Positions 1 to 7,855 of a stretch of DNA of 64,000 nt are shown here, one piece after another. The first letter of the stretch is position 1, and each line of letters opens with the position of its first letter. The stretch comes from Mucilaginibacter mali (GTDB lineage: Bacteria; Bacteroidota; Bacteroidia; Sphingobacteriales; Sphingobacteriaceae), in assembly GCF_013283875.1 (NCBI RefSeq), contig NZ_CP054139.1:1116001-1180000 (forward strand). Direction: 5' to 3'. The notes beneath the pieces were generated by a model that did no database searches, was not told the origin of the DNA, and saw nothing but the letters and a program-made list of their open reading frames with translations. The position numbers and the translations under genes are program-made.

Positions 1-1
1 G

Positions 2-202
2 GTGGTAAGAAACGTAGGAGGTTATGCATCGTACGAAGCCGGTATAGGCTGCGACATCTATTTCGAATTCTTCAAATTATCGCCCGAGATAAAAATATCC
101 AACTCCTTTAAAAATATGCTGGTGGCCGATAATACCCCATACTCGCGGCCTATTGATAAGCTGTTTCTACATACGCTTATGATCAGCTTGTACTTCGAAT
201 AA
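2..202 (+). CDS. PorT-like outer-membrane beta-barrel protein, C-terminal fragment
   Basis: The reading frame enters from before the window, so only about the last 66 residues are visible. They alternate polar and hydrophobic residues as beta-strands do, and end in an aromatic-rich strand finishing Leu-Tyr-Phe-Glu, as expected for the last strand of a barrel. The segment with NxLVADNTPYSxPIDK followed by the terminal strand resembles the PorT/porin-family proteins of Bacteroidota, some of which act with the type IX secretion system. The GTG at the very start is not a true start. Family assignment is by resemblance; the general barrel call is safer than the PorT name. Confidence 0.6.
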   Translation: MVRNVGGYASYEAGIGCDIYFEFFKLSPEIKISNSFKNMLVADNTPYSRPIDKLFLHTLMISLYFE

Positions 203-220
203 ACATTGCATTGGTGATAA

Positions 221-331
221 TTTAACCACAAAGGTCGCAAAGGATTTTCACAAAGAGCACAAAGAAATATTTCACTAATAAAAGCCTTTGTGGTCTTCGT
301 GTTTCTCATCTTAGTGTCCTTTGTGGTTAAA
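221..331. repeat. Word-hairpin element, CACAAAG class
   Basis: Left arm (221-264) reads TTTAACCACAAAGG then further CACAAAG-like words; right arm (about 284-331) carries the complementary CCTTTGTGG words and ends CCTTTGTGGTTAAA. The outer 14 nt of the arms are almost perfectly complementary. It lies between the PorT-like gene and the SDR gene and could fold in RNA from either strand. Same class as 5112-5235, 42940-43070 and 49485-49768. Confidence 0.75.
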
Positions 332-410
332 TAATCCGCATGTTGTTCAATATTTTACCCAACTCAATATAAAAAAGCATAATTTCGTTGCACTATTGTT
401 GAGTTTACCT

Positions 411-1169
411 ATGGCTAAAATTGCATTAATAACCGGTGCCACATCGGGCATTGGCGAAGCTTGCGCCCACGTGTTCGCCCGCGAACGTTATGATCTGATA
501 CTGACCGGCCGCCGCATGGACAGGCTGGAAGAACTATCCGCACATCTGAAAGAAGAATATAACGTAGACGCGACCCTGCTAAATTTTGACGTACGCGACC
601 GCGATGAAACCGTTAAAAATTTGGAAAGCCTGCCCGACGAATGGAAAAAGGTAAATGTCCTGGTTAATAATGCCGGCCTTAGCCTGGGTTTAGAGCCATT
701 TCAGCAAGGTAGCTATGATGACTGGGATACCATGATCGATACCAACATTAAAGGCCTGTTGTATGTAAGCAAGGTGGTTGCCAACTGGATGATCGCTAAC
801 AAAACCGGGCATATCATCAATCTTGGTTCGATAGCAGGCAAGGAAGTATATCCCAACGGCAACGTTTACTGCGCCAGTAAGCACGCGGTTGATGCCTTAA
901 ATAAAGGCATGCGTATCGATCTGCTGCCGCACGGCATAAAAGTAACGGCTGTACACCCCGGAGCGGTGGAAACAGAATTTTCTGAAGTGCGTTTTAAAGG
1001 CGATAAAGCCCGGGCCAAAAAGGTTTACGAGGGGTTTGAACCATTGGTAGCCGCCGATGTTGCCGAGACCATCTGGTTTGCCGCGTCGCGCCCGGCGCAT
1101 GTAAATATTAACGAATTAACAGTAATGCCCACCGCGCAATCGGGCGGGGCGAATATATTTAGAAAATAG
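411..1169 (+). CDS. SDR-family NAD(P)-dependent oxidoreductase (YdfG-like)
   Basis: A 252-residue classical short-chain dehydrogenase. Visible motifs are the nucleotide-binding TGATSGIG (residues 8-15), NNAG (86-89), Asn112, Ser140, and the catalytic YxxxK at Tyr153/Lys157, followed by the HPGxVxT loop. Overall resemblance is to the YdfG/serine-3-dehydrogenase group, cytoplasmic NADP-dependent reductases of small hydroxy acids or aldehydes. The frame is open upstream to an ATG at 321, but the fold begins at MAKIALITG, so the ATG at 411 is chosen. Substrate cannot be told from the sequence. Confidence 0.9.
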   Translation: MAKIALITGATSGIGEACAHVFARERYDLILTGRRMDRLEELSAHLKEEYNVDATLLNFDVRDRDETVKNLESLPDEWKKVNVLVNNAGLSLGLEPFQQGSYDDWDTMIDTNIKGLLYVSKVVANWMIANKTGHIINLGSIAGKEVYPNGNVYCASKHAVDALNKGMRIDLLPHGIKVTAVHPGAVETEFSEVRFKGDKARAKKVYEGFEPLVAADVAETIWFAASRPAHVNINELTVMPTAQSGGANIFRK

Positions 1170-1271
1170 TCGGAAAAGTCCGGAAGTCAGAAAAGACCGA
1201 AAGATATTTCTCTAAACAACTGAACTATAAACAATCTTCCGGACTTTCGGACTTTCCCGACTTCCGGACTT
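1169..1271. repeat. Word-hairpin element, GGACTTTC class
   Basis: Left arm about 1169-1205 carries words such as GGAAAAGTCCGGAAGTC; right arm about 1235-1271 carries TTCCGGACTTTCGGACTT and CCGACTTCCGGACTT. The arms are reverse complements in a degenerate, shuffled way. It fills the space between the SDR and YqeY genes and may serve as a terminator, although there is no clean T-tract. A half-copy occurs at 49953-50000. Confidence 0.7.
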
Positions 1272-1282
1272 AACAAAAACAC

Positions 1283-1732
1283 ATGTCACTAATAACTACT
1301 ATAGACCAGGACATCAAGCAAGCCATGCTGGCCAAACAGGATGTTAAACTACGGGGCCTGCGCGCCATTAAATCGGCATTGCTATTGGCCCGTACAGAAA
1401 AAGGCGCATCGGAAGAGATCAGCGAAGAAACCGAGATCAAGGTGTTGCAGAAACTCATTAAACAACGTAAGGAATCGGCTGATATCTACAAGGCGCAAAA
1501 CCGCGAAGACCTTTACAAAATAGAGGCCGAAGAAATGGAAGTGATAGAAGTTTACCTGCCAAAGCAAATGGACAGGGCGGATATAGAGGCGTTTATTAAA
1601 GATCTGATCGGCAGGGTAGGTGCTACTTCTGTTAAAGATATGGGCAAAGTAATGGGCGCCGCCAATAAAGAACTGGCAGGCAAAGCCGATGGCCGGACGA
1701 TATCGGAAGTGGTAAAACAATTATTGGCATAA
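1283..1732 (+). CDS. GatB/YqeY domain-containing protein
   Basis: A 149-residue stand-alone YqeY-type protein. The family shares the C-terminal tail domain of the GatB/GatE subunits of tRNA-dependent amidotransferases. Typical features are the N-terminal DIKQAMLAK..KLRGLRAIKSAL helix, the central EIxVLQKLIKQRKES segment, the VYLPKQM motif, and the C-terminal GKVMGAANKELAGKADG segment. Length is the family norm. No GatA or catalytic subunit is nearby, so a role on tRNA is inferred only. ATG at 1283 follows the word hairpin by about 10 nt. Confidence 0.9.
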   Translation: MSLITTIDQDIKQAMLAKQDVKLRGLRAIKSALLLARTEKGASEEISEETEIKVLQKLIKQRKESADIYKAQNREDLYKIEAEEMEVIEVYLPKQMDRADIEAFIKDLIGRVGATSVKDMGKVMGAANKELAGKADGRTISEVVKQLLA

Positions 1733-1852
1733 ATTTGCTTTTATACTTGTAAGTAAACAGCAATAACCTATTTTTATAACCAAATAGTTTGTTTTTGTAC
1801 CAATTTGCAAAACAGGCTGAATGTGCATTTTTAATATAAAGGATAGTAATTT

Positions 1853-2614
1853 ATGGATCTCGTACTGAAGGAAGAACACGGTTTCAGCTATATTGATGAA
1901 GGCGAAGGCGAGGTGCTGCTACTATTACACGGCCTGATGGGCGCGTTAAGCAACTGGGAACGGGTTGTTGAAGAGTTCAGATCGGAGTATAGGGTAATTA
2001 TCCCTATGCTGCCTATATACGATCTGCCACTGCTTACCACCGGGGTAAAAAGCTTATCGAAGTTTGTACACAAGTTTGTAAAGCATAAGGGGTTAAAGGA
2101 TATCACCCTGCTGGGTAATTCGCTTGGCGGGCACGTGGGCCTCATTTATACCCTGGCACACCAGGAATATGTAAAGGCGCTGGTATTAACCGGTAGTTCG
2201 GGTTTGTACGAGAACGCCTTTGGCGGATCGTTCCCGCGCCGCGAGAGTTATGATTTTGTAAAGGAAAAGGTGGAATATACCTTTTACGATCCGGCCACGG
2301 CTACCAAAGAATTGGTTGACGAAGTATTCGCCACCATAAACGACAGGCATAGGGTTATCCGCATCCTGGCCATGGCCAAATCGGCCATCAGGCATAACAT
2401 GAGCAAGGAGGTGCATAAGATTAAGGTGCCTACAGCGTTAATATGGGGTAGGGATGACAAGATCACACCGCCTGATGTGGCCGTTGAGTTTAATCAATTG
2501 ATACCAAACTCGGAGTTGCACTGGATAGATAAATGCGGGCATGCCGCCATGATGGAGCGCCCCGAAGAGTTTAATGTACTGCTAAAAGCATTTTTACAAA
2601 AGATAAAAAACTAA
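1853..2614 (+). CDS. Alpha/beta-fold hydrolase
   Basis: A 253-residue soluble alpha/beta hydrolase. The oxyanion HG dipeptide is in LLLLHGLMG (residues 22-30), the nucleophile Ser90 is in GNSLGG, the acid is Asp201 or Asp202 in WGRDDKITP, and the catalytic base is His230 in CGHAAMMERPE. No signal peptide is seen, so it should be cytoplasmic. It is followed after 10 nt by the CBS-ACT gene and then by nadK, suggesting one transcription unit. The natural ester, amide or C-C substrate cannot be inferred. Confidence 0.9.
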   Translation: MDLVLKEEHGFSYIDEGEGEVLLLLHGLMGALSNWERVVEEFRSEYRVIIPMLPIYDLPLLTTGVKSLSKFVHKFVKHKGLKDITLLGNSLGGHVGLIYTLAHQEYVKALVLTGSSGLYENAFGGSFPRRESYDFVKEKVEYTFYDPATATKELVDEVFATINDRHRVIRILAMAKSAIRHNMSKEVHKIKVPTALIWGRDDKITPPDVAVEFNQLIPNSELHWIDKCGHAAMMERPEEFNVLLKAFLQKIKN

Positions 2615-2624
2615 AACAGCCCTG

Positions 2625-3287
2625 ATGGTTGCAATTGAATTAGTTTCCGACTCGATACCACCGGTACATACCTCTGATACGATACAGAAGGTACTCGACC
2701 GTATGGTGGAGTTTCGTGTTAGCCATATGCCAATTGTAAATGAAAGCCAGTTTTTAGGTTTACTGTCAGACGATGACCTGGTGGGCGAGACCGATTACCA
2801 GGCCGCCATAGGCTCCTTAGGATTATCCTTAATTAATCCTTACGTGCTGGAACAGCAGCATATTTACGATGTGATGCGCCTGTTTTACGAACAACAGCTA
2901 ACCATGGTGCCGGTATTAAACACGGCGAAAGATTACCAGGGCGTAATATCCATTAACACCATGGTAGAATATTTTGCCAAATTAACCTCGTCGGCCGAGC
3001 CGGGCGGTATCATCGTGCTGGAAATTGGCAATAAGGATAATTCGCTGGCCCACATGGCGCAGATCGTCGAATCGGATAACGCGCAGGTGCTGAGTTCTTA
3101 TATCCGTACCTTCCCCGATTCTACCAAAATGGAAATTACCCTAAAGGTGAACAAGCAGGATATATCCAACATCACCGCTACCTTTTTACGGTACGGATAC
3201 GATATTAAGGCCACCTTTAACCATGCCGATCATGACGACGGTTCTAAAGACCGTTATGATTCGCTGATGAATTACCTGAATATATAA
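2625..3287 (+). CDS. CBS-pair protein with C-terminal ACT-like domain
   Basis: A 220-residue protein with two CBS motifs (about residues 5-60 and 70-125; VSHMPIVNE and VPVLN strands are typical), followed by an ACT-like segment (about 128-200, starting GGIIVLEIGNKDNSLAHMAQIVE). This AcuB-like arrangement usually senses adenosine nucleotides or small metabolites. It sits 10 nt after the hydrolase and 13 nt before nadK, in an apparent operon. A regulatory link to NAD(P) metabolism is possible but only suggested by position. Confidence 0.85.
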   Translation: MVAIELVSDSIPPVHTSDTIQKVLDRMVEFRVSHMPIVNESQFLGLLSDDDLVGETDYQAAIGSLGLSLINPYVLEQQHIYDVMRLFYEQQLTMVPVLNTAKDYQGVISINTMVEYFAKLTSSAEPGGIIVLEIGNKDNSLAHMAQIVESDNAQVLSSYIRTFPDSTKMEITLKVNKQDISNITATFLRYGYDIKATFNHADHDDGSKDRYDSLMNYLNI

Positions 3288-3300
3288 GTAGCCTGCAAAA

Positions 3301-4179
3301 ATGAAGATAGCAATATACGGCAGGCAATTTAACGATACGGCATTGCCGTACATACAGCAGGTATTTGATAACCTGGCCCAGCATCAGGCCGAAATTTATG
3401 TGCATCATCAATTAGAAGTGCACCTTTCGGGGCGTATTGTAACCACGCCTTATAAAATACTTGAAAAAGGCGCTACACTGAAAGGTTTTATCGATGTATT
3501 CCTGACCATTGGCGGCGATGGTACGCTGCTGGATATGGTTAGCCTGATCCGCGATTCGGGTATCCCGGTCATCGGTATCAACTTTGGCCGCTTAGGTTTT
3601 TTGGCCAGTGTAAACAAGAACGATATTGCCGCCGCCATTTACGCCGTAGTGAACAAACAGTTTACGCTGGATAGCCGCGACCTGCTGAATATCGAATCGG
3701 AAGTGAAAATATTTGGCGATGATAACTTCGCGCTGAATGATATTACCATCCATAAGCGCGACGATTCGGCTATGATCACCACCCATGCCTACCTCAATGG
3801 CGAGATCCTGAACTCGTACTGGGGCGATGGGATTATTATTTCTACACCTACCGGGTCAACAGCCTATTCGCTAAGCTGCGGCGGGCCTATTATCTTCCCG
3901 CAATCAAACAGTGTGGCTATTACGCCAATCTCTCCGCATAATTTAAACGTAAGGCCGGTGATTTTGCCCGATAACAGCGTGCTGACCTTCGAGGTAGAAT
4001 GCCGCAGCGCCAACTACCTGGTCAGTTGCGACTCGCGTACGGCGGTGATAGAGAAAAGCATGAAGTTTAAGATCTATAAGGCCGGTTTTCAGTTAAATTT
4101 GATCAGGTTGAATAATGAAAGCTATTTAACTACGTTAAGGAACAAGTTATTGTGGGGATTGGATGTCCGCAATTATTAA
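3301..4179 (+). CDS. nadK: NAD kinase
   Basis: A 292-residue ATP-NAD kinase, which phosphorylates NAD to NADP in the cytoplasm. The signature GGDGTLL is at residues 71-77, followed by the GRLGFLA loop, the NDITIHK strand, and the glycine-rich GDGIIISTPTGSTAYSLS motif that binds NAD. Length and motif order match bacterial NadK. It is the last gene of the run starting at 1853 and precedes the DUF6089-uppS-bamA block, a gene order repeatedly seen in Bacteroidota. Confidence 0.97.
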   Translation: MKIAIYGRQFNDTALPYIQQVFDNLAQHQAEIYVHHQLEVHLSGRIVTTPYKILEKGATLKGFIDVFLTIGGDGTLLDMVSLIRDSGIPVIGINFGRLGFLASVNKNDIAAAIYAVVNKQFTLDSRDLLNIESEVKIFGDDNFALNDITIHKRDDSAMITTHAYLNGEILNSYWGDGIIISTPTGSTAYSLSCGGPIIFPQSNSVAITPISPHNLNVRPVILPDNSVLTFEVECRSANYLVSCDSRTAVIEKSMKFKIYKAGFQLNLIRLNNESYLTTLRNKLLWGLDVRNY

Positions 4180-4187
4180 TTTTAGCG

Positions 4188-4350
4188 TAAAGCTGAAAGC
4201 TAAAAGACCAAAGCCGGGTTTTATCAAATATGCATATCAAAAGCAGCCAAAGTATACAGTTTAGCAAAAAAAAGCCTTCCGCTTTCCGCTTTCCATTTTT
4301 GGCTTGGAAAAGGCTTTTTGCCTTTTGCTTTCTGCTTTCTGCTTTCCAGG
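4188..4350. repeat. Word-hairpin element, AGCTGAAAGC class, overlapping a coding start
   Basis: The left arm (4188-4216, words AAAGCTGAAAGCTAAAAG) lies just after nadK. The right arm (about 4274-4350) is built from GCTTTCCGCTTTCC and GCTTTCTGCTTTC words, the complement of the left-arm words. The right arm lies inside the DUF6089-family coding sequence and encodes roughly residues 15-41, including the hydrophobic part of its signal peptide. Other members of the class are at 50641-50711 and 55980-56077. Confidence 0.7.
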
Positions 4351-5093
4351 CCAAACTTTTCGCCCAAACATGGGAGGCGGGGGTATCAGCGGGCGCCTCA
4401 GGCTACATGGGCGATCTGAACCAGCAGAACCCGGCTAAGATCAGCGGTTATAATTTAGGCGTGTTCGTGCAGCGCAACTTTAATCCTTACTTTGCGCTTA
4501 AACTGCATTACAGTCATGGGGAAATTGCCGGTGCCGACAGTACATCGGGTACGCAACAATTTCGCGATCGTAACCTGAGCTTTAAAACCAAACTGGATGA
4601 ACTAAGCCTGATAGCCGAGGTTAACTTTATGCGCTACACACCGGGAGCCGGCCGCGACCGTTTTACACCCTATATCTTTTTTGGAGTTGGCGGCCTTAAC
4701 TATAATCCGCAGGCTACCTATTCAGGCGTTGAGTACGACCTGCGCCCGCTAATGACCGAAGGACAGGCAACGCCTTATAAAAACATGGCTATTGTAGTGC
4801 CTTTTGGAGCGGGCATCAAGTATAATTTCTCTAATAATTGTAATATCATGTTTAACGCAGGGTACCGTTATGCAATGACGGATTATATTGATGACGTAAG
4901 CGGTGCCTACGCCAAAAAGAGCAGCTTCAGCAACCCGGTTGCCATGGCCCTGTCCGATCGCTCGGGCGAACAGACCGGCGTTTATATCGGCACACCAGGC
5001 ACCCAGCGTGGCGATTATCGCAGCCATGATACTTATCTATTTGTGGGCTTTACGTTATCGTTTACGTTTGTTACGGCTAATTGTTATTATTGA
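4230..5093 (+). CDS. DUF6089-family outer-membrane beta-barrel protein
   Basis: A 287-residue predicted outer-membrane protein. Basic KR (27-28) precedes a hydrophobic stretch (29-39), with likely signal peptidase cleavage after FAQ near residue 46. The mature start TWEAGVSAGASGYMGDLNQ and the segment NPYFALKLHYSHGEIAGADS are characteristic of DUF6089, and the body alternates like beta-strands. The family commonly lies next to uppS and bamA, as here, and its function is unknown. The only in-frame ATG is at 4230, giving an unusually long Lys/Ser-rich n-region. The signal-peptide coding segment is formed by the arm of an intergenic-type hairpin repeat. Confidence 0.8.
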   Translation: MHIKSSQSIQFSKKKPSAFRFPFLAWKRLFAFCFLLSAFQAKLFAQTWEAGVSAGASGYMGDLNQQNPAKISGYNLGVFVQRNFNPYFALKLHYSHGEIAGADSTSGTQQFRDRNLSFKTKLDELSLIAEVNFMRYTPGAGRDRFTPYIFFGVGGLNYNPQATYSGVEYDLRPLMTEGQATPYKNMAIVVPFGAGIKYNFSNNCNIMFNAGYRYAMTDYIDDVSGAYAKKSSFSNPVAMALSDRSGEQTGVYIGTPGTQRGDYRSHDTYLFVGFTLSFTFVTANCYY

Positions 5094-5111
5094 AATGATG
5101 GTGTGACGGTG

Positions 5112-5235
5112 TTTTAACCACAGAGAACACAGAGGAGAAGCACAGAGAACACAGAGAAATAGATGGTTGTTTAATGGTCTGCGAGCGATAAGTTCTGTGC
5201 CCTCCGTGCAAATCTCCGTGGCCTCTGTGGTTAAA
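5112..5235. repeat. Word-hairpin element, CACAGAG variant of CACAAAG class
   Basis: Left arm from about 5112 reads TTTTAACCACAGAGAACAC with repeated ACACAGAG words; right arm ends GGCCTCTGTGGTTAAAC at 5235. The ends (TTTAACCACAGAG / CTCTGTGGTTAAA) pair perfectly. It separates the DUF6089 and exbD genes. In this copy the internal word is CACAGAG instead of CACAAAG, and the same change is present in both arms. Confidence 0.75.
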
Positions 5236-5321
5236 CCCTAAATCTACTAAAAATTTAGTTTGAAACACAATATGCCCTCAACCTGCTGCGTTTTATAGTT
5301 TTAACCTTAAAACTTAAAACC

Positions 5322-5843
5322 ATGGCCGAACTAAATGAATCCCCCGCAAAAAATGCCGGCGGCGCCAAGCCCCGCAAAAAAATGTCGACCCGTGTAGACC
5401 TGACCGCGATGGTTGACCTGGCATTCCTGTTGGTCACCTTTTTTATGCTGACCACATCCCTGAGCAAACCCAAAGCTATGAACCTGGCCATGCCTGATAA
5501 TACTGAGCCGGGCCCGGTGGCGGCATCGCGCACTGTTACGCTGTGTTTGGGTAAGGATAATCAACTGGTATACTATCGCGGCGAGATAGATAAACCGGTA
5601 GATGCCCCGCAGGTGATCGGTTATCAAAAAGACCTGCGCCATACCTTATTAACAACCGCCCAAAAAATAAAGGCCGAAACCGGCAAGGACATGATCGTAG
5701 TAATAAAGCCAGGCGAGCACTCGGTTTACGGAAACGTGGTAAACACCATCGATGAACTGAACATCACCCGCTCGCCCATCTACGCCGTAACAGAGATCAC
5801 TCCAAAGGATAACGACCTGCTAAAGCAAAAAAGCATTTTTTAA
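5322..5843 (+). CDS. ExbD/TolR-family biopolymer transport protein
   Basis: A 173-residue ExbD/TolR protein. A short charged N-terminus leads to STRVDLTAMVDLAFLLVTFFML, which holds the single membrane helix with the conserved Asp used for proton-driven energisation. The remainder is a periplasmic domain. ExbD works with the ExbB channel and TonB to power outer-membrane transport. No exbB, second exbD or tonB lies nearby, so this copy must pair with a motor encoded elsewhere or act alone. A strong terminator follows at 5868. Confidence 0.9.
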   Translation: MAELNESPAKNAGGAKPRKKMSTRVDLTAMVDLAFLLVTFFMLTTSLSKPKAMNLAMPDNTEPGPVAASRTVTLCLGKDNQLVYYRGEIDKPVDAPQVIGYQKDLRHTLLTTAQKIKAETGKDMIVVIKPGEHSVYGNVVNTIDELNITRSPIYAVTEITPKDNDLLKQKSIF

Positions 5844-5867
5844 GTTCAGATCAGTATAAATTAGCGT

Positions 5868-5905
5868 GGCAGCCTATCCCGCAAGGGGATAGCTGCCTTT
5901 TTTGT
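5868..5905 (+). terminator. Rho-independent terminator after exbD
   Basis: A 13-bp stem (GGCAGCCTATCCC / GGGGATAGCTGCC, one mismatch) closed by a GCAA loop is followed by a run of six T. It ends the exbD transcript about 25 nt after the stop codon. Confidence 0.92.
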
Positions 5906-6030
5906 TTGAAATACATCTGCCAATTTTTTTAGTATATATTTAAATATATTCCTTATATTCGTGTGATGCCGATTCACCTGCTTATCATTTAGATATTTTC
6001 ATTGACGAGTTAACAAATAGCATCCGACAC

Positions 6031-6504
6031 GTGCAGACCGGAGAAAGTTTTGATACAGAGGTATTTGAAATTACAATAAAAGATTTGGCTGACGTAAGAA
6101 AAAGGAAGGGAGAATGGCATTTTCACTGGCGGTCTGAATTAAAACAAGTCGATAGGAAAGTTTATAAGTTAGTTATAACAGGTCAACCTAATATATTACA
6201 GGGATTGGTGAGTGTTAGTAATATGGGTGATCATTACTATCTTCATCTGGCAGAAAGTGCGCCAATGAATTTTGGTGAGGATAAAATATATGAAGGCGTT
6301 GGGGGAAATCTGTTCGCTTTTTGTTGTAAATTATCGTTAGATAATGGGAACGAGGGATTCATCGCCTTCAAATCAAAAACAACCTTGATCAGTCATTATG
6401 AGAAAACATTGGGCGCTGTTCATATAGGTAATCATCAAATGATCATATATCCGAACGAGGCATTATTTTTGATTGATAAATATTTTAAGAATAGAAAGAA
6501 GTAA
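6031..6504 (+). CDS. GNAT-fold acetyltransferase-like protein with unclear start
   Basis: A 157-residue protein from a GTG start. Residues about 90-140 (YEGVGGNLFAFCCKLS, then GFIAFKSKTTLISHYEKTLGA) look like GNAT motif A with its acetyl-CoA-binding loop and the following strand and helix. Substrate is unknown. The frame stays open and coding-like upstream to 5944 without ATG, GTG or TTG, and residues such as DIFIDELTNSIRHV precede the GTG in frame. An ATG at 5966 (MPIHLLII) lies in another frame one nucleotide out. Either the 5' end is frame-shifted or a rare start is used. It is followed after 3 nt by the 71-residue partner. Both are AT-richer than neighbours. Confidence 0.6.
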   Translation: MQTGESFDTEVFEITIKDLADVRKRKGEWHFHWRSELKQVDRKVYKLVITGQPNILQGLVSVSNMGDHYYLHLAESAPMNFGEDKIYEGVGGNLFAFCCKLSLDNGNEGFIAFKSKTTLISHYEKTLGAVHIGNHQMIIYPNEALFLIDKYFKNRKK

Positions 6505-6507
6505 ACA

Positions 6508-6723
6508 ATGGGATATATTAAAGAGCCAAAAGGAGTCGATTTTATTGTTGCGCCGTCAGTATTAACTACAATAGATAGCAATGCAATACATCAGGCCATT
6601 GCAAACTATAAAAAGGAACGTCAGGTACAAGCACTTAATGTTCAACAAACTCTTGTGTCGTTGTCAGCTGTTAAAAAGACATTTCGTAATCGTAAAAACG
6701 ATACCAAGCAACCAAATATATAG
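6508..6723 (+). CDS. Small conserved-looking hypothetical protein, partner of the GNAT-like gene
   Basis: A 71-residue basic protein beginning MGYIKEPKGVDFIVAPSVLT, with a helix around DSNAIHQAIANYKKER and a Lys/Arg/Asn-rich tail. I do not recognise a named domain. It starts 3 nt after the stop of the GNAT-like gene, so the two are almost certainly co-transcribed and probably work together. A toxin-antitoxin-like relationship is conceivable from size and spacing, but nothing in the sequence proves it. Confidence 0.6.
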   Translation: MGYIKEPKGVDFIVAPSVLTTIDSNAIHQAIANYKKERQVQALNVQQTLVSLSAVKKTFRNRKNDTKQPNI

Positions 6724-7052
6724 CGAAGGGGTAGTTTGTGTTCTTAGCGTTACTCTTTTTGTGACCTTTGGTTAATTAGCCACCACGTCACCCACCCGCC
6801 TAACCATTTTATACTCAACCCAAACAGTTAAAATGTGTTAATTTTCTTTTTCTGCACATAATAAAAAAATTGAAACTAAGTTTTACCTTTGTACCCTGAA
6901 TTTTTAGGCCTAATCGGGTTTGAGATGAGGATATATCCCCGGTTAATTGCCAATGTGATCAACCTGGAGCGATACGATTTTTAAGTATAATTAGTAAATA
7001 AAATAGCCAGTCCACAATTTAAGGTCCGTTAAAAAGGGATCTCTTTCAGCAC
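6724..7052 (+). promoter_or_regulatory. uppS upstream region with promoter -7 box and structured leader
   Basis: A TAnnTTTG-type box (TACCTTTG) is at 6884-6891; no TTTG element is at the usual distance upstream. A start near 6898 would give a leader of about 155 nt before the uppS ATG. Within it, TAATCGGG (about 6910) and CCCCGGTTA (about 6937) can pair around a GGATATATCC palindrome. No other gene is seen in this stretch. Confidence 0.5.
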
Positions 7053-7793
7053 ATGGGATATAAAGAGCAGATAGACTTATCGAAACTACCAAAACACATT
7101 GCTATTATTATGGATGGTAACGGCCGCTGGGCCAAGGGCAAGGGCAAGCTGCGTGTTTTCGGCCATCACAACGGTGTAGTATCGGTAAGCGATGTAGTAG
7201 AGGGCGCCGGCGAAATAGGTATCGATTACCTTACGCTATACACTTTCAGCGCCGAAAACTGGAACCGCCCCAAACTGGAAGTAGCCGCGATTATGGAATT
7301 GCTGGTGAGCACCATTAACAAAGAGATCAAAAAACTGATGGACAACAATGTGCGCCTCAACGCCATTGGCGACCTGGAAATGCTGCCCGGCAAATGCTAC
7401 AAAGAATTGATGGGCGCTATCGAAAAAACATCAAAAAATACCGGCCTGACACTTACCCTTGCATTAAGCTACGGTTCGCGCCGCGAAATTATGCATGCCG
7501 CGCAGCAGATAGCTAATAAGGTACTTAAGGGCGAATTAAAGCCCGAAGATATTACCGAGGATGTATTTAGCGCCAACCTGTATACCTACAATATGCCCGA
7601 TCCCGAACTATTGATCAGGACAAGCGGCGAGTACCGCATCAGTAATTATTTGCTTTGGCAGATAGCTTATGCCGAACTATATTTTACAAATAAGCTATGG
7701 CCCGATTTCCGCAGGGAAGACCTGTACGAGGCCATATTAGACTACCAGCAGCGCGAACGCCGGTTTGGCAAGACAAGCGAGCAGGTAAAGTAA
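7053..7793 (+). CDS. uppS: Isoprenyl transferase (undecaprenyl diphosphate synthase)
   Basis: A 246-residue cis-prenyltransferase, which extends farnesyl diphosphate with isopentenyl diphosphate to the lipid carrier used for peptidoglycan and glycan export. Catalytic Asp is in IIMDGNGRWAKG (about residues 18-29). Later signatures are LTLYTFSAENWNR, LALSYGSRREI and LIRTSGEYRISNYLLWQIAY, which bind pyrophosphate and substrate. Length is normal. It lies 62 nt upstream of bamA, in the usual Bacteroidota envelope cluster. Confidence 0.96.
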   Translation: MGYKEQIDLSKLPKHIAIIMDGNGRWAKGKGKLRVFGHHNGVVSVSDVVEGAGEIGIDYLTLYTFSAENWNRPKLEVAAIMELLVSTINKEIKKLMDNNVRLNAIGDLEMLPGKCYKELMGAIEKTSKNTGLTLTLALSYGSRREIMHAAQQIANKVLKGELKPEDITEDVFSANLYTYNMPDPELLIRTSGEYRISNYLLWQIAYAELYFTNKLWPDFRREDLYEAILDYQQRERRFGKTSEQVK

Positions 7794-7855
7794 ATTTTCA
7801 ACTTTAACACTTTTTAACAACTGTATAAACTATTTTTAGCCACCAAAATATTCGG

